29,291 nucleotides of DNA from assembly GCA_003427395.1 (NCBI GenBank), contig BFEA01000147.1:413629-442919 (forward strand). The letters are read 5' to 3'. The position numbers and the translations under genes are program-made. The notes beneath the pieces are model-generated. The model was not told the DNA's origin. It was given only the letters and a program-made list of their open reading frames with translations, and made no database searches. Position 1 is the first letter of the stretch. Every line of letters starts with the position of its first letter. Positions 8,976 to 17,476 of this stretch are shown in pieces. The DNA is from Chara braunii (Eukaryota; Streptophyta; Charophyceae; Charales; Characeae).

Positions 8976-9568
8976 CCGAAAAACATATTACATCATAACA
9001 CACACTCACGCTTCTTTCCGTCTAGCCGAAGGAACCCTGAGTATGGCTAGAGCGTAGAGATAGATCTCCTAGCTCAATTGCACGAAGTCATAGGGGCAGA
9101 GGGATTATGGACAAAATATGTAAGTTACATATCATATGGATGACATCTCCTCGCTCGCCTAGCGCGCGCATTATCACCCTCACGCTTAACCCTTGCTATA
9201 GCATAACGAAGTGTTCCATATGATACTTCAGTGAAGATACGAAAAACACGAAGACAGAAAATGGTCTGATCCAACAACCAGAGCATACACTGGAGAAACT
9301 CCATTTTTCTCGAATGAAGCAGAGAGCAGAGGGAACAACCAGCCATTACTCATGCAGACAGGCAATGGGCGAGAGGGAGGGTGATAAGAGATGAGGAGAG
9401 AAGAAGAGAGAAGGAGGAGGAGAAAGAAAGGAGAGAAGAGAGAAAGGAGAGAAGAGAGAAAGGAAGGAGGGGTAGGAGGAAGAAGATACAACACGATCAC
9501 GAATACTTGAAAGCCCAAGCGCTCAAATCGTTTCAAATAACATGAAGCTCATGAATGACCCCCATTGG
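8976..9568. other. No gene recognised
   Basis: Mixed sequence with a purine-rich block (GAGAGAAGAGAGAAAGGAGG words, about 9368-9480). Frames through that block are low-complexity. Confidence 0.4.
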
Positions 9569-9686
9569 CCCCATTGGGCAAAGCGTCCTGCGCTGAAGGC
9601 ATAGGAGATCGTCATGCCCTGTGGAAGCCCCATTGGGCAAAGCGTCCTGCGCTGAAGGCACAGGAGATCGTCATGCCCTGTGGAAG
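9569..9686. repeat. 59-bp tandem duplication
   Basis: Units at 9569-9627 and 9628-9686, both starting CCCCATTGGGCAAAGCG and ending CATGCCCTGTGGAAG. They differ at a single base (ATAGGAG versus ACAGGAG), so the duplication is recent. Confidence 0.95.
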
Positions 9687-9691
9687 CCAGC

Positions 9692-9742
9692 GTCGGCAAT
9701 CCCGACATGTTTCGACTGCAGCCGACCAGCAGTCATCATCAG
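9692..9742 (-). ncRNA. Hammerhead-ribozyme-core-like motif
   Basis: On the minus strand: CTGATGA (9742-9736), one T, GACTGC (9734-9729), a 9-nt loop, GCAGTC (9719-9714), GAAAC (9713-9709), then a GTCGG/CCGAC hairpin (9706-9692). The order CUGAUGA, stem II, GAAA is the hammerhead core. Departures are the extra T before stem II and the lack of a clear U-H cleavage site and stem I. It lies 3' of the reverse-transcriptase frame on the same strand. Penelope-like elements are known to carry hammerhead motifs. Confidence 0.35.
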
Positions 9743-9911
9743 GGGAGGCGCTAGGATCCAAGATGTCGAGAGTCGTGTTCACGAGGGAATAAATAGTGAG
9801 GAGAACATTGCCAAGGTGCGGGGAGGAAGGAAAGTTGACGGGCGAGTGAGCAGAAACCAGCGAGAAGAAGAGAGATATAAGGATAGAGAGACAAGGGAGG
9901 TATAGGGAGGA

Positions 9912-9912
<1 letters not shown>
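9743..9912. other. No gene recognised
   Basis: Between the hammerhead-like motif and the GA microsatellite. Possibly 3' non-coding part of the retroelement on the minus strand. Confidence 0.3.
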
Positions 9913-9978
<66 letters not shown>

Positions 9979-9981
9979 AAA

Positions 9982-10041
<60 letters not shown>
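9913..10041. repeat. (GA)n microsatellite with A-rich interruptions
   Basis: About 129 bp of GA dinucleotides broken by GAAAGAAAAAG and GAAAG. Frames across it are not genes. Confidence 0.95.
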
Positions 10042-10047
<6 letters not shown>

Positions 10048-10668
10048 AAGTGTCGGTACTTAGCTTTAGCGCGCCGCGGAAGCAGGAGGATAAAGTCGCA
10101 GAAGGAGTCGGTCGAAACTCAAAAGTATGGCGGGGCAACTGAGTCGCCTGGAGTAGATGCAACGCGGCCGCCGCCTCAGCTTGTGCATAGCTGCACTAGC
10201 GTAGAAAGAGATGGATCGTCTATCGACCACAGTATAAGAAGAGTCGAAAGTCAAATTGCAGTCGGTGAGGGGAGGAAAAAGGGGTGTGCGCGCGCGGGCG
10301 GGAAAAAATGAGGAAAAAAGGGGCGAAAAAGCGAAAAAAAGAAGAAGAAAAAAGAAAAAGAAGAAAAGGAAAAAAGAAAAAAGAAAAAAGAAAGCCAATC
10401 TTCGAGCGCGTGTGCCCATTTGCAGGGAACACAGTTGCTGCCTACGATCCTAGTCCAGATACTGATTGGTATTCAGCCATTGGGGGCTGAAACAAACTTG
10501 GGGGGTATATGGGGCCGCATCTTAGAACCCGAGTGCAACTTTTTTGGGCCTCCGGTCAGCCCCTTCAGGCCTACTCAACAACCCCTCCTGTTACTGAATC
10601 GAATACTGAGCATAAATCACCCGCATCTTGGAGGGATGTGTGTCTTCTCGAGGTCTCAATCTGTCGAT
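10042..10668. other. Probable 3' flank or UTR of the retroelement
   Basis: An A/G-rich block lies at about 10300-10395. No gene is recognised. It is downstream of the RT frame on the minus strand, so part of it may be element 3' UTR; no A tail or duplication marks the end. Confidence 0.35.
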
Positions 10669-12212
10669 TCATGCAGGTCCCATTCTGTTCACTTGTTCCC
10701 TTGTTGCATACGTAGTACCTTTTTCGCGAGCAGTGTCTTTGTCGCCTGGAATACGATCCCAGTGAGTGAGGCATTCAACCCATCCATCCCAACACCCAGC
10801 AAATCTTGCCGAAAAGCAGCTTAATGAGTTGTCAAAGAAGTAGTCCCGATAACCTCTAATTCGCAACTCCTGCTTAATCGTGATTAGAAAGAGGAGCTGA
10901 GAAACGGGCATGGTGGCAAAGTGCTTGGCTCTATGCAGAAAGGAGGTGATTACCGCCAGTTTCTGTTGTTTACTAGAGAAGGATTGGAAGTCTTGTATGG
11001 CTTGGAAGGAGATGAGGCCTGAGTTCAGCAGCGAGAATTGTTTTTTGTGAGTGGGAATACAGCAAATCCGGAATGGGTGAGGAAGAATCTGTAACTGGCA
11101 GCCGAGAAAGTCCCATCTATTGGCTGTACTTGTTCTCTCCAGAGTGAGATTAGCGTCATAACATGAGGTGAACGCCTGCAGTATCCACCTTTCTTTTCTC
11201 TCAGACAGCGGGTTTGGTTTGTTAATTTTCACAAAAACTGATACATCGTCCACTAGGCGTACCCCATGAATGAGAGATCCATCTTTACCTAAAGATGCAA
11301 GGAAGTTATACTCATTGAACATGCAGAGCAAAGCGGCGAGGGAGGGGCTAGAGGCCTTTCCCATTGGCACACCAACAACCTGTTTGAGCAGGCAATTCCT
11401 TGCCATTGCATAGGTATGTTTGAGGTCAAAATCGACAAAGTCCTCAATCTGTGAAAAATGAGCATATTTCCATCCTAGAAGGGTGCGACTAGCAGAGAGC
11501 TTAGCATTTTTTCCTCTTTTTTTCACCCAGACTCCCTCGAAGCCTTTCATTTGGAAGTGGAGAGAAAACCAATTTACAGCATCGCGGATCGAGGAGTGTG
11601 GAAGCTTGCAGAACATTTCCTTTACATCGAAGCTGGCACTCAACAAGCCTTCAGATGGTTTAAGGGAGCGATTGAAGTCTGAGATGACGAAATGAGATCC
11701 TTGGTGCTGAACAGGTTGAAATGCAGGGAACCCGGTAGCATCTTGATGACCGCATTAAGACATGCAGTTATCTTTTTGCAGGCAGAGAGGGATGGTTCAT
11801 CAGAAATGGGGCAGATAGGGCGCCATCTCTGAGTGTCCTTGTGCTTAGGAAGAGCATACCCTTTACCGATAGAACCTTTACTATTCCATTTTGTTATAGT
11901 ATCGAACCCGGCGATACGATACCTTGCTTTGCATTCGCGCAGTACATCTTCTACAGGTAGAACCTGCCTCGTAAATCCCTGTTTTTTTATGAACAGCGTG
12001 TTCATACCTTCTTCGTACAGTAAAGGGCAGTAGAAGAGGATGTCGCCCGGATTGTGGTCTAGTGGGACCAAGACCATCCCGTCAAAAATCCTTCGCGCTA
12101 GCTCTATACTCTGGGGAGTGAAGGAAAGGGACGCGAGAGAATCAAGTGACAGACCGGTGTGCTTGTGAGAGTAGGGTGAGGAATCGCCATCGTGAGAGAG
12201 GCTTGTGCTCAT
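10669..12212 (-). pseudogene. Retroelement ORF2, reverse transcriptase part (frameshifted)
   Basis: Starts ATG at 12212 and is read in one frame to about 11700, then in another to the stop at 10669. Codons just before 11646 in the second frame (ending DFNRSLKPSEGL) show that a single-base shift near 11700 splits one protein. RT landmarks in order: a LPKHKDTQRWRPI box (residues 121-133 of the first part), motif A SFDVKEMFCKLPH (Asp at 11626-11628), motif B GVPMGKASSPSLAAL, motif C VRLVDDVSVF, and a motif D/E region with DFLGCQL. All three catalytic aspartates remain. A basic, hydrophobic C-terminal region follows. No RNase H is seen. Its start overlaps the stop of the upstream frame as ATGA (12209-12212). 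Function: RNA-directed DNA synthesis during retrotransposition. Confidence 0.8.
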
Positions 12213-13906
12213 GGGAGGTAGTGGGCCGGGATCTGAGTGAAATATTGGCGCAATCGGGAATCAGATATATTGAATGTGTTGGGAATTTTTGAGAGACAAG
12301 GAATTGTTTTTAGGGTGTCGAGGATTTGGGTCCGGAGGAAGGAGAGAGAATAGTGACGCGTTGGGGGTGGGATATTACGGGAATTTCGAAGCCAGTTGGG
12401 TAGAAAGGAGATATCCTTAGCCCGGAAAGAGAGATGTCCGTTTTTCGAGGTTAGGCAGGTGAGGTGCGAGGCTAGTATAGATGCTGGAGTCGTAAGAGAT
12501 GGGGAGGTGGAGGAGGTAGTGGTCAAAGTAGAAAGGTGGGTAGCATTAGAACCGTACATATCCTGGAATCTGTTGACGATTGATTGACAACAACAAATCG
12601 ATTCATCCATCCTGGAAAAAGAGCGAAAGTTGTGTAACGTTTGAGCAATACTTGGATTTTTTACCCATACCACCCGTATCCTACGTGATAACATACTTGC
12701 AAGTGAAGTCGGTATACTGGCTTCTCGTATGAGTTGTACGCAAAGCATTCTTACCTTGGCTTTAGATATGAAGTTTGTATACCGTATCCTAAACACGAGT
12801 CTTCTGCGAGGGGAAATGCCAAAACGTTTCCGAATAACGTTTGATAGTACTACCCTAAGTGTCTGCCTCGAGTTTTTTTTAGAAACACACCTAACAGCAT
12901 CATAAGCATAAAGCAAATTGTCAAAAGACCATTGATACAGAGATTTGCGTTCATTAGGGTGACTGAGCAACCGAATCACAGGTCCCTTAAGCCCTTCAGA
13001 TCTCGAGCAAAATTTGACAATTGCCGCAACATACATGACGCAATTATCCACCATCCATGCTCTACAATGCTTAAGTTGGCTTCTCCCATGCCTGCTAACT
13101 ATGATGGATGCACCAAAAACCCGCTTAATCACCTTCCATGAATCAGTGAGAATGCCTCCTTCCTTGCAAACCAAGGCGAAGGAGGAGATTTTCAATTTCA
13201 CGTACTCATTCAAGATATATAGTAGTGAAACGGAGTTGATTCCTCCAGATGTCACAAAAAAAGCCACCCGGTTGTGCCCTGCTTCCCTATGTGAGTCTGT
13301 AGTACTGTCCACTCTATCCTTTAAAAATTTCTGCTTTCTTCTTGTCCTCTCACGTTTGCCTGGTCTACATTTTTTCTTCCCACGTTTGTTAGAAGCAGAA
13401 GGTCTCGAATTAACATATGGAAAAGCCCATCGGATGAGCACTTTCTCAGCAAGCGGGAGATCAGATATATGGTGCAACGAAAGTGGGATAGCAACATAGT
13501 GGAAGAGACCCACCCTTCTGAACCAACGATAGAGCTTATGGTTATGGACTGAAGGGGTCGCGGATGTGGACTTGGTAACATTTAGTGACCGAGAAACGTG
13601 TTCAGACCATCTAGTGTCGAGTGATCGAGTCGTACATCCAAGATATACATGCTTAGTTAAAGGGGAGATCAGACAATAGACGATGGGTCCAGGGACGAGC
13701 CTAAAATCATAGTCATGTTTAAGCAGACTTACCAATAGATCAGCAAATTTCCATCCCCATGCGACATGCCCAAGAAGGATTAGACCAATAACTGACATTC
13801 GGTAGAGATAGTTAACGTGGGGATCCAACAAAGCTACCCTGGACTTACGTAAGGGAAGACAGAGGGTGACTAGGTTCCATAACGATGTAGCGCTCGGGCA
13901 GAACCC
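12209..13906 (-). CDS. Retroelement ORF2, GIY-YIG nuclease-like N-terminal part
   Basis: Open frame from just after the TAG at 13907-13909 to the TGA at 12209-12211. No ATG directly follows the TAG; the first in-frame ATG starts MSVIGL near 13798. The GIY-YIG core spans 13684-13409: GPIVY, then VYLGCT, then TRWSEH (conserved Arg), LAEKVLI (Glu) and PYVNSR (Asn), followed by a Lys/Arg-rich stretch of KRGKKKCRPGKRERTRRK. This fits a single-strand-nicking endonuclease that primes reverse transcription. The C-terminal half has VKNPSIAQTLHN and a Cys cluster ICCC, reminiscent of the linker before the RT in Penelope-like proteins. The frame is intact over 565 codons, long for decayed DNA. Confidence 0.75.
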   Translation of the reverse strand, partial: GFCPSATSLWNLVTLCLPLRKSRVALLDPHVNYLYRMSVIGLILLGHVAWGWKFADLLVSLLKHDYDFRLVPGPIVYCLISPLTKHVYLGCTTRSLDTRWSEHVSRSLNVTKSTSATPSVHNHKLYRWFRRVGLFHYVAIPLSLHHISDLPLAEKVLIRWAFPYVNSRPSASNKRGKKKCRPGKRERTRRKQKFLKDRVDSTTDSHREAGHNRVAFFVTSGGINSVSLLYILNEYVKLKISSFALVCKEGGILTDSWKVIKRVFGASIIVSRHGRSQLKHCRAWMVDNCVMYVAAIVKFCSRSEGLKGPVIRLLSHPNERKSLYQWSFDNLLYAYDAVRCVSKKNSRQTLRVVLSNVIRKRFGISPRRRLVFRIRYTNFISKAKVRMLCVQLIREASIPTSLASMLSRRIRVVWVKNPSIAQTLHNFRSFSRMDESICCCQSIVNRFQDMYGSNATHLSTLTTTSSTSPSLTTPASILASHLTCLTSKNGHLSFRAKDISFLPNWLRNSRNIPPPTRHYSLSFLRTQILDTLKTIPCLSKIPNTFNISDSRLRQYFTQIPAHYLP

Positions 13907-15270
13907 CTATTCGTCACCTATCCGTTCGTTGTCTTCGATGTTGACGGGCTGGGTTTCCGTTGTCTCCTCCTGGGCATCTTCCTTTATTTCTTCAGTTTCA
14001 GATTCTGGGGCTGATCGTCCTGCCTTAGCTGCGTCTGGGCGAAAATCGAATGCCAACGACGCCCTATGCTCAACTATGTTATTCATCGCCTGTTCGCAAG
14101 TGACGAACGTGATTCCCTCCCTGTTACAGAGTATCTGTAGCCCCTACTTCTTCAATCGCTTAAGGTGCTTCTTCGTTTCTTTGACGAAATCGGCTCTTTC
14201 TGCTGCAGCCGCCTTCGTGGCCAAGCGTCCAGACGTTCTCTTCGGTGGAGAAGGGCGCAGTATGAGATCGTCCAGAGCCTCCTCTTGTTTGTCCTGATGC
14301 TCGGGATCATCTTCATCCGTAGCTTTATTCATTCGTCTGGTCAGGTTTGCGCGAGGGGTCCTTCCTTGCTTGACAAGCTTGTCTATTGCTCGCTCGAAAC
14401 GCTCCTTAAGGGCCTGCACTTCTAGATCAGCCGCCCTTTTTCCCTCCTTGACCTGATTGTATGCCTTCAGCAGCTTTTGAAAGTCGTGTGAGGTTGGTGT
14501 CCCGACCCCTACGACTCGCGGTCTGCCCCGAGGCGGGGCCTCGGTGGGCTTGCAATGCAGACCCCTCCGCTTGGTCTCTTGGCCCCCGCCGTCGAAGCCT
14601 TGATTACTCACGATAGTTCCTCCATGCTTTTTCTGATACATTCATTGTCCATTCGCAGCTGCTCTATCTGCTTCTGCAACCTTTCCTTCTCAGTATCATC
14701 CTCCAATCTCGTCCTTGGCTGCTCCCTTGGTTCCCTTCTGTCGGCAGAGGATCTTGCTGGATATGTCTTGCCCAGAAACAGATCGCAAGCGTCGTTGATC
14801 TTGCTGCCCACGATATTGCTGATTCGTTCCTCGAAGTCTTGCCTTTCCTTCAACTTCCTGAGCGCCTTTTCTTCCACTTCTCTAACCTTCTTCTTCTCCT
14901 CTTCCTCCTTCAGGAGTCTCTCCTTTTCGCGAATGGCCTCCTGACGTGCTTCCAACTCGGATGCCATGAAGTCGTATACCCGGTCCAGGTTTTCCTGATT
15001 CATCTTCCAGAAAGGCTGCCTCGGGATGATCACCTGGTTCGTGTTCGCATTTCCTGACTGTGACACAGAAAGGGATGGAGGAGGGGGGAGCGCAAGAAGA
15101 GGGGTTTGGGAAGAAATGGGAGGAGAAATGCCTGATGGTGGTGGAAGTGGAGGAAAGGACGCGGGGTGAAACCCATTGGACTGTTGGGGAAGGGAGGCTT
15201 GGCGATACGGGCAGTCTCTGGCGAAGTGGCCCGCCATGTTACAGTTGAAACTCACTCCTCGTGAGGCCAT
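13907..15270 (-). pseudogene. Retroelement ORF1: zinc-knuckle, coiled-coil protein (frameshift and stop)
   Basis: Starts ATG at 15270. Residues 7-20 read SFNCNMAGHFARDC, a CCHC zinc knuckle with the first Cys replaced by Ser. A Pro/Ser-rich stretch follows, then a long charged coiled coil (EAIREKERLLKEEEEKKK onward). The frame closes at 14608, and the protein continues in the -1 frame from about 14641, the switch lying around a run of five A. The second frame has another helical segment and a basic stretch (RPSPPKRTSGRLATKAA). It meets a TAG at 14144-14146 after HLKRLKK and then reads on with GLQILCNREGITF and an acidic tail ending ERIGDE at the TAG 13907-13909. Likely role: a Gag/ORF1p-like nucleic-acid-binding structural protein. 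Both lesions look like decay. Confidence 0.7.
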
Positions 15271-16066
15271 GGTGGTTATCTTGGTGAGCTAAACCGCAAT
15301 GGTAACGGAACTCCGATCCTGTCAGGCAATTCACTACAAACACCGCAAAAATATGACCAAAGAAACAGCCGTTCACAGTGACGAGGCCAGGTGGCTTAGT
15401 ACCGCCAGTATTGGAATCGGAAAATGAAGAGTGGCGATCTCGATCGCTTAGGCAGATCTATGTCGCCTAGCTGATTCAGAGGCTATCTAATTAATATCTT
15501 GTACGAAACAGATCATCATGCAAAGCAACCAGTCAAGACATCGCATCATGAGAGACAGGGGGTGGGGAACGGTATAGGCAACGGAGGAGATAAGGAATCG
15601 ATGGCAAACCAATGAGGTAATTGGCTTAGACGACAGTCGGAAGGGATAGATGAAACAACAGGGATAATCAATGACAAAGATGATCGAGATAGGTAAACGA
15701 GAAGGGTAATCGGGAAAGGAATCAATAAAAGGGAAAGGGAAAGGGAAAGGATAGGATGAAGTCAAGGGAGGGGGAAGGAGAGGGAGATGGGTGAAGTAAG
15801 CAAGCAACCACGCTAATAGTACTCCCTCATCGTGGAGGATTGACTGTCAGCTTGCCTTACTTACGCTTTTCCTCTCAGGTCCACTACATGAGCTTGTCAG
15901 ATAAATAGTGAAGAGCAAGAAAGGTAAGAGAAGCTACGGAAGTTGCAGTCTCGGGATTCGCCCTCCGATATTACGTGACCTGTGATGTATGTTGTCCTTC
16001 TGCTGGCGGGGAGCGCTGCCGTCTCCACCCTGCTTCTGAGTTGTGCCAGTCTTTCCACTGTATGCG
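15271..16066. other. Probable 5' flank or UTR of the retroelement; no gene
   Basis: No domain recognised in any frame. A short GGGAAA tandem (about 15730-15750) lies in a purine-rich stretch on the plus strand. The element's 5' end must lie here or beyond, but I see no repeat that marks it. Confidence 0.35.
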
Positions 16067-16132
16067 AAAGTCATTTATCTCTGCCACTTTGCCCCATGCA
16101 AAGTCATTTATCTCTGCCAATTTGCCCCATGC
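16067..16132. repeat. 33-bp tandem duplication
   Basis: Units 16067-16099 and 16100-16132 (AAAGTCATTTATCTCTGCCA..TTGCCCCATGC) differ at a single base. Confidence 0.95.
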
Positions 16133-16136
16133 AAGT

Positions 16137-16399
16137 CATACCTTAGTGAATTTTGCCTTGATTCTTCTCTGTTGCTCTTCAGCATCTGGCATGGACTGTC
16201 TCGTCTTGTGCCACTTACAAAGGATCTCCGCCTGAATCAAAGTCTTTGTCTCTGCCCATACCTTCTCCCTTGGAGTTGAGAGTTCCTCAATGGTTCTACA
16301 ACACCTTTCCTTCTTCCAGATGGACCACAGCGTTACCTTTCTGATCATTCCAAACCACGTTTTCTGTCTTGTGGAATTGAGCTGGGATGTTAGTCCATA
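16137..16399 (-). pseudogene. 5'-truncated LINE fragment, C-terminal tail only
   Basis: The minus-strand frame reads NSTRQKTWFGMIRKVTLWSIWKKERCCRTIEEL and on, closing near 16136. It matches in pattern the C-terminal tail of the LINE at 17477-17788 (R.VIWALWRKRCM..IE, followed by a Glu/Lys helix). This looks like the region after zf-RVT in plant L1-type ORF2. RT and zf-RVT are absent. It was later interrupted by an A-rich insertion at 16415-16447. No tail or duplication was found for this copy. Confidence 0.5.
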
Positions 16400-16462
16400 G
16401 AAGAAGTTGGATGGAAAAAAAAAAAGAAAAAAAGAAAAAAGAAAAAAGAAGAAGTTGGATGG
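16400..16462 (+). mobile_element. A-rich tract between 15-bp direct repeats
   Basis: GAAGAAGTTGGATGG is present at 16400-16414 and 16448-16462. The 33 bases between consist only of A runs with single G. The arrangement resembles a retroposon insertion reduced to its tail; a replication-slippage origin is also possible. Confidence 0.6.
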
Positions 16463-16572
16463 GATGTTCAGGGAGGGGAAATGAGAAGAGGGAATCCCAG
16501 AGATCCGAGGCCCTCGCCCAGTATTCGGTCGCCTCTCTCGGAGTATCTGACCAAATAAAAAAATCATGGTTG

Positions 16573-16640
16573 TTAACCGGACGTGCGGGTCCGGATCCAG
16601 CCGGTCCGGTCTGGATGTCCGGGTCCGGTGTTCAGTTTGG
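16573..16640. repeat. CCGGA/TCCGG-rich degenerate repeat
   Basis: Dense GGTCCGG and TCCGG words. Nineteen bases, TCTGGATGTCCGGGTCCGG (16610-16628), recur exactly at 22669-22687. Confidence 0.7.
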
Positions 16641-16972
16641 AAGATACAGTCGGGCCCCGTTTCAAGAAAATTAAAAAAAAAAAAGGGGTCCCCAGGCGAT
16701 TTTCCAGTACCTGGTGAAGTCCTGAAAATTGTTGGTGCAGCTTTTGGTGGACCGCCGGGCCAACTGGACTGGCCCTGAATGGCCTGTACTTGCAATCTTG
16801 GGTGAACTTCAGCAGGCCAAGGAGAACTGGTTGTTGGAGGCGTTTGCTGCCCGCCAATGGGAGGAGGCCCTTTTCGAACTTCGCAACTCCTTTAGCAGCC
16901 ATCCCCCCTCCGCACAATTGCTCTCCGACAGTAGACGCCCGCTCCTGCCACGCCATCACCAGCTTAATGTTG
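16641..16972. other. No gene recognised
   Basis: An A run (about 16673-16684) is followed by mixed sequence. No motif in either direction. Confidence 0.4.
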
Positions 16973-17010
16973 TCTATTTGAATTTTGAAATCTATTTGAA
17001 TTTTGAAATC
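16973..17010. repeat. 18-bp tandem repeat at the LINE 3' junction
   Basis: TCTATTTGAATTTTGAAA occurs twice in tandem, immediately before the T run that is the minus-strand LINE tail. Its last bases, TTTTGAAATC, recur at 22532-22541. Confidence 0.85.
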
Positions 17011-17360
17011 TTTTTTTTTTTTTTTTTTTTTTCCCCAGGAAGGCTCCATCTATTAGTGGGGAGCAACACCTGCTGGAAATCGGGGTCAGCGACCCTTACA
17101 CAAAAACCATTTCAATTGCACTGAGTTGTTTCCGACTGTCTTCCAACCTGCCAGCATTGATTACCCTTGAAACAGGGGATTGACTGAGGAGGAAGGTGAG
17201 CACTCAACTAGGGAGGAGAAGGGTGTCTCTTCAGCCCTGCTGCTGGGCGCCCGAACTATCTGACCATCTAGCCCCCTTCTTCCTGCGGTTGCAGCCTTCG
17301 CTGTGCCTACCTCTCCCTCAACCTAGTCCATACCACTGGAGATCCACCATTGCTAGACCA
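17011..17360 (-). mobile_element. LINE 3' UTR with poly(A) tail
   Basis: On the plus strand a 22-nt T run (17011-17032) is followed by GGCTCCATCTATTAGTGGGGAGCA, ACCTGCTGGAAATCGGGG, CTGCCAGCATTGATTACCC, GGGGATTGACTGAG and CCATACCA.TGGAGATCCACCA. The copy at 7242-7746 carries the same landmarks. It is the 3' end of the minus-strand LINE whose coding remnant starts at 17477. Confidence 0.75.
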
Positions 17361-17476
17361 TGAGGCGGAAAGTGGTCGGGGAAGTCCAAGGGGGAGCGCA
17401 GCAGTATAGCTGCATCCACCTTAGTCCGGTCTTTAAAGCAGATGATGTAATCACGTCTCATATTATCCTCCTCCTC

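Larger units (their letters stand above)
10669..15270 (-). mobile_element. Penelope-like-type retroelement: zinc-knuckle ORF1, GIY-YIG plus RT ORF2
   Basis: A coherent minus-strand unit of 4.6 kb. ORF1 (15270 to 13907) has a zinc knuckle and a coiled coil. ORF2 starts with a GIY-YIG-like domain (13684-13409) and ends with a reverse transcriptase (about 11850 to 10750). A nuclease N-terminal to the RT is the reverse of canonical Penelope elements and matches the permuted Chlamys/Naiad-type Penelope-like elements described from algae and invertebrates (from memory). No LTRs, integrase, RNase H or protease are seen. The termini are not defined; the 5' UTR lies above 15270 and a hammerhead-like motif lies at 9692-9742. 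The copy carries two frameshifts and an extra in-frame TAG, so it is probably inactive. Confidence 0.65.
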
